Assembly: GCF_014646015.1 (NCBI RefSeq) | Contig: NZ_BMMQ01000009.1 | Span: forward strand, 62,001 to 126,000 | DNA: 64,000 nt | DNA from: Microbacterium nanhaiense | GTDB taxonomy: Bacteria; Actinomycetota; Actinomycetes; Actinomycetales; Microbacteriaceae | Direction of reading: 5' to 3' | In this document: positions 25,725 to 35,427 of the stretch, in pieces | Layout: each line of letters begins with the position of its first letter | Position numbering within the stretch: the stretch's first letter is position 1 | The notes under the pieces: generated by a model | Seen by the model: the letters and a program-made list of their open reading frames with translations, nothing else | Databases searched by the model: none | What the model was told of the DNA's origin: nothing | Program-made: the position numbers and the translations under genes

Positions 25725-26942
25725 TCAGCCGCGGGCCCGGAGCACGCGGCGGTAGACCTCGAGCATCGCCTCGGTCCGCGAGGACTGCAGGAACTCGCGC
25801 CGGACTCGCTCCGCGGGAACCGGCAGGGATCCGCTCGTCGCATCGCGCTCCACGCGACGCAGCGTCTCGGCGAGCTCGGCGATACGGGCGCGCTCGGAGC
25901 CGGCGACGGCGACCCGCCACACTCCCCCGCCCATCTCGTCGGCGATGTCGGGATCGCTGACGATCGAGGGGGTGCCGAGCTGGGCCGCCTCGAACGGCGT
26001 CATGCCCTGCGCCTCGAAGCCGATGGAGGTCTGCACGAGCGCCGTGGCGGCGGCGATGCGGGCGAGGGTGTCGGCGTACGACATCCGGCCGCGGAAGATC
26101 ACACGCTCGCGCAGCCCGCGGTCGCGGGTGAAGCGCTCGGCCTCCTCCCTCTGAAAACCGCTGCCGATGATCTCGACCGGCAGGCGTATGCCGCTTTCGG
26201 CATACGCCTGGAGGAAGGGCATCAGGCGCTTCTCGGGGCTCATCCGGCCGACCCAGACCAGCGCCCCGGAGGGCGCGGATCCCTCGAGGCGGGCGAGCAG
26301 GTCGTCGTCGATGCCGTTCCACACGACGTCGACATGAGGCGCGATGCCGTGCGCCTCGAGCCGCCGCGCGAAGTGGGCGGAGGGCGCGGTCACGGCGGCG
26401 GCGCGCGAGGCGAGGCCGCGCAGGTGTGCCCAACCGTCCCAGCCCGCACCGGATCCGCGGAGCTCGACGCGTCGCCAGAGGTTGATCGCGGCGAGGACGG
26501 CGCGCGGGAAGGGCGCGGTGGCGGCGATGCCCGCGTCGACGCGGTTGTGCATGGTGTGCACGACCGGGATCCGCGCGCGCTCGGCGAAGCGGTAGCCGAG
26601 GAACGCGCCCCAGTAATCGGCCTGCACGTGCACGAGGTCGGGCAGGGGCGTGCCGTCGCGCTCGACGCGGCCGACGATTCCGAGATCGACGGCGCGCTCC
26701 GCGGCGGCGGGCCACGCGGCCGAGTATTCCCAGTCGGGAGGGATCGGCACGGAGGGAACGTCGAGACATACGTTTCCCGGCATATGCTGCTGATTGAAGC
26801 CGTGCCGGCGCGGCGAGACGATCGTCACGACGTGCCCGGCCCGCTCGAGATACTTCATCTGCAGCCGCATCGCCACCTGCGCCCCGCCGCTGGTGGCGGG
26901 ATGCTGATCGCCGAACATGACGACATGCAGCGGGCGGCTCAT
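25725..26942 (-). CDS. GT4-family glycosyltransferase
   Basis: A 405-residue GT-B transferase. The N-terminus has MFGDQHPATSGGAQVAMRLQ (Gly-rich acceptor loop), the middle has VVWNGIDDDLL and WVGRMSPEKRL, and the C-terminus has EAQGMTPFEAAQLGTPSIV with the EX7E-like pattern. It overlaps the upstream glycosyltransferase by 4 bp (ATGA), so the two probably act in sequence on one glycolipid or polymer. Donor and acceptor are unknown. Confidence 0.87.
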   Translation of the reverse strand: MSRPLHVVMFGDQHPATSGGAQVAMRLQMKYLERAGHVVTIVSPRRHGFNQQHMPGNVCLDVPSVPIPPDWEYSAAWPAAAERAVDLGIVGRVERDGTPLPDLVHVQADYWGAFLGYRFAERARIPVVHTMHNRVDAGIAATAPFPRAVLAAINLWRRVELRGSGAGWDGWAHLRGLASRAAAVTAPSAHFARRLEAHGIAPHVDVVWNGIDDDLLARLEGSAPSGALVWVGRMSPEKRLMPFLQAYAESGIRLPVEIIGSGFQREEAERFTRDRGLRERVIFRGRMSYADTLARIAAATALVQTSIGFEAQGMTPFEAAQLGTPSIVSDPDIADEMGGGVWRVAVAGSERARIAELAETLRRVERDATSGSLPVPAERVRREFLQSSRTEAMLEVYRRVLRARG

Positions 26943-28108
26943 GCCGGGATCTGCTCTCCCCGATACAGCGCCTCGAAGGTGTCGAGGGTGCGCGTAATGT
27001 CGTGCGCGGCGACCAGCTCGAGCGACGCGCGCTGCATGCGCTCGTACTCGCCCGCATCCGCGTCGAGCACCCGGTTCAGGCGATCGGTCAGCACGTCGAC
27101 GTCCTCGGGCGGGAAGAGGTACCCGTTCTCGCCCTCGCGAACGAGGTGCGGCAGGGCGACGGCATCGGCGGCGACGATCGGCAGGCCCGAGGCCATCGCC
27201 TCCATCGTCGCGATCGACTGCAGCTCGGCGATCGACGCGATCGCGAACACACTCGCGCGCGTGAGCGCGGCGCGCAGGTCCTCGTCGCTCGTGCGCCCGT
27301 GGAAGACGACGCGCTCGCGGATCCCGAGCTCTTCCGCGTGGCGCTCGAGCGCCGCGCGCTGGTCGCCGTCGCCGACGAGCTCGACGATCGCGTCCGGGAT
27401 CCGGGCGGCCGCCCGAAGTACGTCGCCGACGCGCTTCTCCGAGGTGAGGCGCCCGACGAACACGATGCGCTTCTCCTCGCGCGGGCCGATCTCGGCGGTG
27501 TACTGCGACATGTCGATGCCGCAGCTGATCGGGATGACGCCCGAGATGTCGATCGTCTGCTCGAGGAAGTCGGCGGCCTTGCGCGTGGGCGTCGTCACGG
27601 CGGAGGCCATGTCGAAGGTGCGCTTCGCGTCGTCCCAGGCGAGCTTGACGAAGATCCGGTTGCCCCACTCGGGCAGGCGCGTGAAGTCGAGGATGTTCTC
27701 GGCCATCGTGTGGTTCGTCGCGATGACGGGAATGCCGCGCTTGCGCGCCTCGCGGGTGAGGCCCCGGCCGATCACGATGTGCGACTGGATGTGCACGACG
27801 TCGGGGCGCACCGTGTCGAGTACCTTGCGCGCGTAGTGCTTCGAGCGCCACGGCCACACGAAGCGCAGCCAGTCGTGATTCGGCCACCGCACCGAGGGGA
27901 GGCGATGCAGGACGAGGTCCTCCCCCTCCACCTTCTCGATGCGCGGCTTCTCGAGCGCATAGCGGTCGTTCGGCGCGCTCACGTGAACGGTGTGGCCGCG
28001 CTGCACCAGGCCCGCCGAGAGGCGCTCCGCGAAGCGCGCGGCGCCGTTGATATCGGGCGTGAAGGTGTCGCAGCCCATGAGGATCCGCAGGGGTCGTCGA
28101 TCAGGCAC
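26939..28108 (-). CDS. GT4-family glycosyltransferase (mannosyltransferase-like)
   Basis: A 389-residue GT-B enzyme resembling the actinobacterial alpha-mannosyltransferase/PimB-like group. It shows GCDTFTPDINGAARFAERL, HIQSHIVIGRGL, ISCGIDMSQY, FVGRLTSEKRV and SIAELQSIATMEAMASGLPIVA (EX7E region). The GTG start at 28108 is set by the -10 box TAGCGT. A role in mannolipid or cell-wall glycan synthesis is a guess from the family. Confidence 0.87.
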   Translation of the reverse strand: MPDRRPLRILMGCDTFTPDINGAARFAERLSAGLVQRGHTVHVSAPNDRYALEKPRIEKVEGEDLVLHRLPSVRWPNHDWLRFVWPWRSKHYARKVLDTVRPDVVHIQSHIVIGRGLTREARKRGIPVIATNHTMAENILDFTRLPEWGNRIFVKLAWDDAKRTFDMASAVTTPTRKAADFLEQTIDISGVIPISCGIDMSQYTAEIGPREEKRIVFVGRLTSEKRVGDVLRAAARIPDAIVELVGDGDQRAALERHAEELGIRERVVFHGRTSDEDLRAALTRASVFAIASIAELQSIATMEAMASGLPIVAADAVALPHLVREGENGYLFPPEDVDVLTDRLNRVLDADAGEYERMQRASLELVAAHDITRTLDTFEALYRGEQIPA

Positions 28109-28114
28109 GCTTCG

Positions 28115-28120
28115 ACGCTA
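28115..28120 (-). promoter_or_regulatory. -10 box TAGCGT of the glycosyltransferase pair
   Basis: On the minus strand TAGCGT, 6 nt, then the GTG at 28108. It lies in the 23-bp gap after the CCA-adding enzyme gene. Confidence 0.55.
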
Positions 28121-28131
28121 CACGGTGCAGG

Positions 28132-29559
28132 TTAAGACTGGGCGCCCCACCAGGCCAGAAGTCGCTTCTCGGCTTCTTCCTCGCCGAGCGGGCCCTCGTC
28201 GAGGCGCAGCTCCAGGAGGAAGCGGTAGGCCGTGCCGACCTGCGGCCCCGGCGCGATGCCGAGGATCCGCTGGATCTGGTTGCCGTCGAGGTCGGGGCGG
28301 ATCGCGTCGACCTCCTCCTGTTCCCGTAGCTCGGCGATGCGCGCCTCGATGTCGTCGTACGCGGCCGCGAGCCGGCGCGCCTTGCGCTGGTTGCGGGTCG
28401 TGACGTCGGCGCGGGTGAGGATGTGCAGGCGCTCGAGTTCGTCTCCGGCGTCGCGCACGTAGCGGCGCACGGCGGAATCGGTCCACGCTCCCTCCGCGTA
28501 TCCGAAGAAGCGCAGGTGGAGCTCAATGAGCGTGCCGACCGTCTGGATCGTCGCCGTGTCGAACTTCAGCTTCTGCAAGCGCTTCTTCGCCATGCGCGAT
28601 CCGACAACGTCGTGGTGGTAGAAGCTCACGGCCCCGCCGGGCTCGAGCTTGCGGGTGCGGGGCTTGCCGATGTCGTGCAGCAGAGCCGCGATGCGCAGGG
28701 CCACGTCGGGCTCCGCACCCGGGTGGCGCTCGTGCTCGAGGTCGATCGCCTGCTGCAGCACCGTCAGGGAATGCTCGTAGACGTCCTTGTGGTGATGATG
28801 CTCATCGACCTCGAGCTTCATGGCGGCGATCTCCGGCAGGAACTCGTCGGACAGGCCCGTCTCCACGAGCACGCGGATCCCGCGCACCGGATCCGCCGTC
28901 TGCATCATCCGCACGATCTCGGACTGCACGCGCTCGGCGCTGACGATCTCGATCGTGCCGCGCAGCCTCTCGATCGCCTCGCGGGTGCCGTCTTCGACGT
29001 CGAATCCGAGCTGCGCCGCGAAGCGCGCGGCGCGCAGCATGCGCAGGGGGTCGTCGCCGAAGCTCACGGCGGGGTCGATCGGGGTGCGCAGCACGCCCGC
29101 GAGGAGATCCTCGACGCCGCCCGTGGGATCCACCAGCGTGACCTGCGGAACCCGCAGCGCCATGGCATTGACGGTGAAGTCGCGGCGGGTCAGGTCGCCC
29201 TCGAGGCTGTCGCCGAAGGCGACGACGGGCTTGCGCGTCACGCCGTCGTAACTGTCGGCCCGGTAGGTCGTGATCTCGACCTGCTCGCCCTGGACGCGGG
29301 CGCCGATCGTGCCGAAGGCTCGGCCGATGTCCCACTGCGTCGTCGAGACGGGCGTGACGATCCTCAGGATCTCGTCCGGCTGAGCGTCGGTGGTGAAGTC
29401 GAGGTCGTGCGTCGCGCGGCCGAGGAGAGCGTCGCGCACGGGTCCGCCGACGACCGCGAGGTCGCGCCCGGCATCGGCGAAGGCCTTCGCGAGCGTCGCG
29501 ACGACCGGGTGCTGCGCGAGGTCACCGAGGCGGGCAAGACCGGCGGCCATGTTGAGCAT
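28132..29559 (-). CDS. cca: CCA tRNA nucleotidyltransferase
   Basis: A 475-residue class II nucleotidyltransferase that builds or repairs the 3' CCA of tRNA. The catalytic head has VVGGPVRDALLGRATHDLDFTT (GG/R motif and DxD) near 37-58, followed by TRRDFTVNAMAL and the RMLRAARFA neck motif. An HD-type segment follows (LLHDIGKP with the upstream HHHHKDVYEH). The start is the ATG at 29557-29559, fixed by TACCCT 7 nt upstream. In many Microbacteriaceae this gene is divergent from a DUF6049 gene; here that partner is 5.9 kb away. Confidence 0.92.
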   Translation of the reverse strand: MLNMAAGLARLGDLAQHPVVATLAKAFADAGRDLAVVGGPVRDALLGRATHDLDFTTDAQPDEILRIVTPVSTTQWDIGRAFGTIGARVQGEQVEITTYRADSYDGVTRKPVVAFGDSLEGDLTRRDFTVNAMALRVPQVTLVDPTGGVEDLLAGVLRTPIDPAVSFGDDPLRMLRAARFAAQLGFDVEDGTREAIERLRGTIEIVSAERVQSEIVRMMQTADPVRGIRVLVETGLSDEFLPEIAAMKLEVDEHHHHKDVYEHSLTVLQQAIDLEHERHPGAEPDVALRIAALLHDIGKPRTRKLEPGGAVSFYHHDVVGSRMAKKRLQKLKFDTATIQTVGTLIELHLRFFGYAEGAWTDSAVRRYVRDAGDELERLHILTRADVTTRNQRKARRLAAAYDDIEARIAELREQEEVDAIRPDLDGNQIQRILGIAPGPQVGTAYRFLLELRLDEGPLGEEEAEKRLLAWWGAQS

Positions 29560-29566
29560 GCCTCCC

Positions 29567-29572
29567 AGGGTA
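29567..29572 (-). promoter_or_regulatory. -10 box TACCCT of the cca leaderless promoter
   Basis: On the minus strand TACCCT, 7 nt, then the ATG of cca. The repeat array begins 25 bp further upstream. Confidence 0.5.
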
Positions 29573-29596
29573 CTGCCGCCCCCTGGGCGAGCCCCC

Positions 29597-29712
29597 GTGT
29601 CCCAGTTGAGGCGGGAATAGGGGCGCTATACGCGCACCAAGTGGGACACGGGGTGAGGCGTGTCCCACCTAATGCGGGAATAGGGGCGCTATACGCGCAC
29701 CAAGTGGGACAC
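29597..29712 (+). repeat. Palindromic repeat array A (2 units of 53 bp, 63-bp period)
   Basis: Two units, 29597-29649 and 29660-29712. Each runs from GTGTCCCA to TGGGACAC with GCGGGAATAGG inside and a 10-bp linker between. The interior GCGCTATACGCGC is identical in both copies. It fills the gap between the SDR stop (9 bp away) and the cca promoter. Confidence 0.9.
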
Positions 29713-29721
29713 GGGCCGGGG

Positions 29722-30516
29722 TCAAGCCGCCGACCAGCCGCCGTCCGAGGGCAGGATGACGCCGTTGAGGTTCGTCGCGTCGTCGCTGAGGAGGAACGAG
29801 ATGCTCGCGGCGAGCTGCGATGCCTGAGCGATCGAGGGGATCGCCGCCATGCCCCGCTGGATCCGCTCCGCACCCAGCTCCGAGGCAAAGGTGCCGTCGA
29901 TCCCGGTCGCGACGCCGCCCGGCGCGACGGCGTTGATCCGCAGGCCCTTCAGCGCGTAGAGGTATGCGGCGCTCTTCGTCATGCCGACGACGGCATGCTT
30001 CGACGCGGTGTACGCGGTGCCTGCGGCGGATCCGCGGAGGCCGGCCTCGCTGGCCACGTTCACGATGTTGCCGGCGCCGCGCTCGAGCATGCCGGGGGTG
30101 ACGGCCTTCATCAGCTTGAACGATCCCGTGACGTTGACGGCGAAGACGCGATCCCACAGATCCTGGTCGATCTCGTGGACCGGCTGCATCCGGTCCATGA
30201 TGCCGGCGACGTTCGCGAGGCCGTCGACCTGTGCGCCCGCGGCCTCCATGATCCGAGCGACGGCGTCGTCATCGGTGATGTTCGCGGTGACGGTGACGAC
30301 ATCCTGCTCGGCGTGCTCGGCGGCGAAGTCGCCGAGTCCCTTCTCGTTCATGTCGACGGCGATGACCCGCCCGCCCTCGCGCGCGATGCGGCTCGCCGTG
30401 GCGCGGCCGATGCCGCTGCCCGCGCCGGTGACGATGATGGTCTGTCCGTCGAATCGGCCGGGGAGGATCTTCTCCTCCCACGACTGCAACTGGGGTCCCT
30501 GCGGGGCGTCAGCCAT
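29722..30516 (-). CDS. Short-chain dehydrogenase/reductase, TetR-controlled
   Basis: A 264-residue classical SDR. The Rossmann motif TGAGSGIG lies near residues 30-37, NVAGIM follows, and the catalytic triad is Ser in NVASEAG with YTASK (Y and K). The FabG-like C-terminus GVILPSDGGWSAA completes the fold. It oxidises or reduces a small alcohol or ketone with NAD(P); the substrate is unknown. The ATG at 30516 follows AAGGGA; two upstream starts are less likely. It is divergent from tetR with a perfect palindrome between, so it is probably the repressor's main target. Confidence 0.88.
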   Translation of the reverse strand: MADAPQGPQLQSWEEKILPGRFDGQTIIVTGAGSGIGRATASRIAREGGRVIAVDMNEKGLGDFAAEHAEQDVVTVTANITDDDAVARIMEAAGAQVDGLANVAGIMDRMQPVHEIDQDLWDRVFAVNVTGSFKLMKAVTPGMLERGAGNIVNVASEAGLRGSAAGTAYTASKHAVVGMTKSAAYLYALKGLRINAVAPGGVATGIDGTFASELGAERIQRGMAAIPSIAQASQLAASISFLLSDDATNLNGVILPSDGGWSAA

Positions 30517-30540
30517 GACATTTCCCTTCATAGAAAGATA

Positions 30541-30560
30541 ACCGGACATTTATGTCCGGT
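30541..30560. promoter_or_regulatory. TetR operator palindrome
   Basis: ACCGGACAT-TT-ATGTCCGGT, perfect 9-bp arms, between the divergent SDR and tetR genes and immediately upstream of the tetR -10 box. Size and placement fit a TetR dimer site controlling both promoters. Confidence 0.85.
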
Positions 30561-30562
30561 AC

Positions 30563-30568
30563 TATGCT
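30563..30568 (+). promoter_or_regulatory. -10 box TATGCT of tetR
   Basis: TATGCT, 6 nt, then the ATG at 30575. The operator ends 2 bp before it, so repressor binding would exclude polymerase. Confidence 0.5.
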
Positions 30569-30574
30569 ACTGCT

Positions 30575-31105
30575 ATGTCGAGCACGGGGGAAGCTCCCAG
30601 GAAGAATCGCGGCCCGGCCGCCGCCGCGGAGAACCGCCAAGCGCTCATCGACGCCGCGCGCGACCTCTTCGCCGAGCAGGGTTTCTCCGTGCCGTTCAGC
30701 GCGATCGCGCGCCGCGCCGGCGTCGGGCAGGCAAGCCTGTACCGCCATTTCCCCGACAAGGTCGCGATCGGCGTTGCGGTCTTCGAAGAGAACCTGCGCC
30801 TTCTCGAGGCGCGCCCCGTCGGGCTGCACGACTTCCTCGTCTCGATCGCCGACCAGGCGAAGGTATCGGCCTCGCTTCTCGAGGCGCTCGTGACCTCCCG
30901 CTCGCCCCTCGCCGAGGACCTCGCGGTACGCCTATCCGCGATCATCACCGACATGATCGCGCGCGACGATCTCCCGCCCGGCACCACGGTCGACGACGTG
31001 CAGGCGGCGGTGAGCATGGTGGCGTTCCACACCGCCGCGGCCCCGACACCCGACGCCGCCGAGCGCGCGATCGCGATCGTCGAGCGCGGCCTGCGCGCGC
31101 TGTGA
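30575..31105 (+). CDS. TetR-family transcriptional regulator
   Basis: A 176-residue repressor. The N-terminal HTH reads LIDAARDLFAEQGF-SVPFSAIARRAGVGQASLYRHFPDK, and the remainder is the variable ligand domain. It is likely to bind the perfect palindrome upstream and to control itself and the divergent SDR in response to a hydrophobic ligand (inference). It ends 20 bp before the methyltransferase start. Confidence 0.92.
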   Translation: MSSTGEAPRKNRGPAAAAENRQALIDAARDLFAEQGFSVPFSAIARRAGVGQASLYRHFPDKVAIGVAVFEENLRLLEARPVGLHDFLVSIADQAKVSASLLEALVTSRSPLAEDLAVRLSAIITDMIARDDLPPGTTVDDVQAAVSMVAFHTAAAPTPDAAERAIAIVERGLRAL

Positions 31106-31125
31106 ACACCGGCGAGAATGGGGGA

Positions 31126-32643
31126 GTGCTGAACCCCGATCCCGAGCTCTGCCGACGCCTTTCCGCCGACCTCGCCGACGCCCGCTTCCGCTCCGAACCG
31201 ATGCGGGCGCGCTGGGGCATCGAGGCTGACGACGCCATCGGGCGCACCCTGCGCACGCCCGCACTGCGGGGGCTCGGCGACGCGGACGACCCCCAGGCGG
31301 TCCTCGCGCGCCTGCTGATCTTCGGGGTCGCGCAAGCCGCGCCGCTCGTCGACGCGGCGCTGCCGCGACTCGGATCCGCAGGGCTCGTCGAGCTGGGGCT
31401 CGCACGCCGCGACGCGGGCGACATCGTGCCGACCGCCATCGTCAGACCGCAGTCGTTCCACGACGATCGGGGCCCGGGCGAATGGATCATTGCGGCCGAC
31501 CTCGACGAGATCGCCACGGGAGTCGGTGCCCTGGCCGAGGATCACGTTCTCGGCGTCGGCGGAGCATCACTGACCCTCGCGGGGCTTCAGCTGCCGACGG
31601 CCGCGGGACGCGTGCTCGACCTCGGCACGGGCTGCGGGGTGCAGGCGCTGCGCGCCCGCCGATACGCCGACGTCGTCGTCGCGACCGACATCTCCTCGCG
31701 CGCCCTGCAGTTCACGCGGATGAACGCCCTGATCAACGACACCGAAGGCCTCGATGTTCGCGAGGGCTCGCTGTTCGATCCGGTGGCGGGCGAGACCTTC
31801 GACCGGATCGTGTCGAACCCACCGTTCGTGATCACCCCGCGCGTTCAGGGCGTGCCGGAGTACGAGTACCGCGACGGCGGGCTCGTCGGCGACGCCCTCG
31901 TCGAGCAGGTCGTGGCGGGCGTGGGGGAGCATCTCGTTCCCGGCGGCACGGCCCAGTTCCTCGCGAACTGGGAGACGAAGGACGGTGTCGCGGGACTCGA
32001 CCGCTTCCGCGCATGGGTGGAGTCCTCCGCCGTCCCGCTCGACGCCTGGGTGATCGAACGCGAGACGCTGAACCCGATCGAGTACGCGGAGATGTGGATC
32101 CGCGACGGCGGTACCGCGCCCGGCTCGCCCGAACACGACCGCCTGCTGACAGCGTGGCTCGACGACTTCGCCGCCCGCGGCGTGAGCGAGATCGGCTTCG
32201 GTTACGTGCTGCTGCGCCGGCCGGCCGGGGCCCCGACGCTTGCGCGGTATGAGCGCGTGTCGCAGCCGATCCCCTCGGAGGGTGCCCTCGGATCCCACCT
32301 CGCGGAGGTTCTCGCGGCCCACGACGCGCAGTCGGCGCTGAGCGACGACGCGCTTCTCGAACGCCGCCTGTCGGCCGCGTCCGACGTCACGGAGACCCGG
32401 CATTACCTTCCGGGCGCCGAGAACCCGACGGTGATCGAGCTGCGCCAGGGCGGCGGCTTCGGCCGCTCGATCCAGGCGGATCCGGCCCTCGCGGGCCTCG
32501 TCGGCGCGAGCGACGGCGAGCTGTCGGCGGGTCAGATCCTCGGCGCGCTGGCGCAGCTGCTCGAGGTGGACGAGGGCGTCCTCACGGCCTCGGTGCTGCC
32601 CGCCGTCCGCGCCCTGATCGACGACGGCTTCCTCCGCCTCTAG
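31126..32643 (+). CDS. Class I SAM-dependent methyltransferase with DUF7059-type N-terminus
   Basis: A 505-residue protein. An N-terminal helical domain (about 1-140) like those of actinobacterial DUF7059 proteins precedes a methyltransferase domain with motif I LDLGTGCGVQAL, motif II VVATDIS and motif IV SNPPFVI. NPPF is the signature of enzymes that methylate amides or exocyclic amines, such as PrmC, RsmC and N6-adenine methyltransferases. The C-terminal 130 or so residues are helical. The target is unknown; rRNA or a protein glutamine are candidates. The GTG at 31126 is chosen because GAGAAT lies 6 nt upstream; a GTG at 31102 overlapping the tetR stop is an alternative. Confidence 0.82.
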   Translation: MLNPDPELCRRLSADLADARFRSEPMRARWGIEADDAIGRTLRTPALRGLGDADDPQAVLARLLIFGVAQAAPLVDAALPRLGSAGLVELGLARRDAGDIVPTAIVRPQSFHDDRGPGEWIIAADLDEIATGVGALAEDHVLGVGGASLTLAGLQLPTAAGRVLDLGTGCGVQALRARRYADVVVATDISSRALQFTRMNALINDTEGLDVREGSLFDPVAGETFDRIVSNPPFVITPRVQGVPEYEYRDGGLVGDALVEQVVAGVGEHLVPGGTAQFLANWETKDGVAGLDRFRAWVESSAVPLDAWVIERETLNPIEYAEMWIRDGGTAPGSPEHDRLLTAWLDDFAARGVSEIGFGYVLLRRPAGAPTLARYERVSQPIPSEGALGSHLAEVLAAHDAQSALSDDALLERRLSAASDVTETRHYLPGAENPTVIELRQGGGFGRSIQADPALAGLVGASDGELSAGQILGALAQLLEVDEGVLTASVLPAVRALIDDGFLRL

Positions 32644-32648
32644 CACCC

Positions 32649-32928
32649 GTGTCCCACTTGGTGCGGGAATAGGGCCGACATAACGACCACAACTGGGACA
32701 CGGACCGGGGCATGTCCCACTTAATGCCGGAATAGGGTCCGCATAACAACCACAACTGGGACACGGACCGGGGCATGTCCCACTTAACGCGGGAATGGGA
32801 CCCGCATAACGACCACAACTGGGACACACGCCCGGGGCATGTCCCACTTAACGCGGGAATAGCCCCCACATACCGACCACAACTGGGACACGCCCCGAAG
32901 CGTGTCCCAGTTAGCGCCGGAACCGGGG
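32649..32928 (+). repeat. Palindromic repeat array B (4 full units plus a half)
   Basis: Units at 32649-32701, 32712-32764, 32775-32827 and 32839-32891, with a left half-unit from 32902 that stops at the galK stop codon. The linker is 10 bp except one of 11 bp. The right arms read AACTGGGACAC, leaving a C-C mismatch with left arms CACTT. It fills the whole gap between the convergent methyltransferase and galK genes. Confidence 0.9.
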
Positions 32929-34112
<1,184 letters not shown>

Positions 34113-34116
<4 letters not shown>

Positions 34117-35270
34117 GCGATGGCCTCCCGGAGTCGTTCCGCGCCCACCTCGGGCGGGATCTCGGCGGTCCAGGCGCCCATGGCGGCCTCGGATCCGGCG
34201 AGGAATTTGAGCTTGTCGGCGGCGCGGCGCGGCGATGTCAGCTGCAGGTGCATGCGCACCGCGTCGCGGCCGACGTTGACGGGCGCCTGGTGCCAGGCCG
34301 CGATGTACGGCGTGGGGGTGTCGTACAGGCGGTCGACGCCGCCGAGGATCCGCAGGTAGACCTCGGCGAGCTCGTCGCGCTCGGCGCCGGTCAGCTCGGT
34401 GAAGTCGGCCGCGTGACGGCGGGGGACGAGGTGCACCTCGACGGGCCAGCGCGCCGCGAACGGCACATAGGCGAGCCAGTTCTCGGCCTCGAGCACGACA
34501 CGAGGCCCCGCCTGCTCGAAGTCGATGATCTGCTGGAACAGGTCCTTGCCCTGCTTCTCGATCTGCTGCAGCAGCGTCGTCGTGCGGGGCGTGATGTAGG
34601 GGTACGAGTAGATCTGTCCGTGCGGGTGGTGCAGGGTCACGCCGATCTGCTCGCCGCGGTTCTCGAAGGGGAAGACCTGCTCGACACCGGGGAGCGCCGA
34701 GAGCGCGGCGGTGCGGTCGGCCCACGCCTCGATCACGGTGCGGGCGCGCGTGCGGGTCTGCGTTCCGAAGCTGCCGGTGCGCTCGGGGCTGAAGCACACG
34801 ACCTCGCAGCGGCCGATCGCGGTGCGGGTGCGCCCGAGGCCGGGGGCGGCGAGGTCGTCGAGGCCCTGCGGGGCGTCCTCGCCCTGCGGCACGCCGCCCG
34901 TCGCGAGAGCGAGGGCAGGGCCGAGCGACGGCGACTTGTTCTCGAAGACGGCGACGTCGTACTGGCTGGGCACCTCGGACGGGTTCGTCTCGCTCTGCGG
35001 CGCGAGCGGATCCAGCTCCGCGGGGGGCAGCATGGCGCGGTTCTGGCGGTTCGCGGCGACCGTGATCCACTCGCCCGTGAGCACGTCGCGACGCATGGTC
35101 GCGGTCTCGGGGCGCGGTGCGAGCTCGCGCTCGTCGATCCGGCGCTCCGGCGGCAGGCTCGTGTCTGGGTCGTCGAAGTAGATCAGCTCGCGGCCGTCGG
35201 CGAGGCGCGAGCTTCGCTTGACGACACCGCCCGTCAATTCGGTCACAGCGTCGATGGCGTTCGCAGTCAC
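34113..35270 (-). CDS. galT: Galactose-1-phosphate uridylyltransferase
   Basis: A 385-residue HIT-superfamily enzyme that exchanges UMP between UDP-glucose and galactose 1-phosphate. The active site HPHGQIYSYPY (HPH with the nucleophilic second His) lies near residue 195, with ENRGEQIGVTLHHPHG around it. RRDVLTGEWITVAANR lies near 60 and VPRRHAADFTEL follows. The GTG at 35270 is preferred; GAGGGA lies about 10 bp upstream. It is the first gene of galTK. galE is not in the window. Confidence 0.93.
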
Positions 35271-35302
35271 TATTCGCGCATCCCTCGTTCTCAGCGAAGT
35301 TG

Positions 35303-35314
35303 GTGTCTTGACAC
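35303..35314. promoter_or_regulatory. Candidate galTK operator GTGTC-TT-GACAC
   Basis: Perfect 5-bp arms, 32 bp upstream of the galT start and just downstream of a minus-strand -10-like GATAAGAT (35319-35326). Position at the expected transcript start suits a repressor site. The regulator is unknown. Confidence 0.4.
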
Positions 35315-35386
35315 TGATCTTATCGGCCCGCGAGCCCCTGAGATTCCGCCCCGCGGGGCGCCTCTCAGCCGCCGGGAGAGTGGATC

Positions 35387-35405
35387 CGTAGAATCGACTT
35401 CTACG
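35387..35405 (+). promoter_or_regulatory. Promoter region of the DUF6049 gene, -10 TAGAAT within a palindrome
   Basis: CGTAGAA-TCGAC-TTCTACG, perfect 7-bp arms. The left arm contains the -10-like TAGAAT, leaving a short leader to the start at 35428. Confidence 0.45.
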
Positions 35406-35427
35406 CCGCGTTCGCGGCCCTGTGCCT

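Noticed and set aside
28423..32643. A single 1406-residue protein across cca, SDR, tetR and the methyltransferase
   Set aside because: Upstream of about 31126 the frame is a shadow of minus-strand genes and of tetR; only the C-terminal 505 residues have recognisable motifs.
32649..32928. The repeat arrays as CRISPR
   Set aside because: The conserved part is 53 bp and palindromic, the interval is only 10 bp and itself similar between copies, and no cas genes are present.
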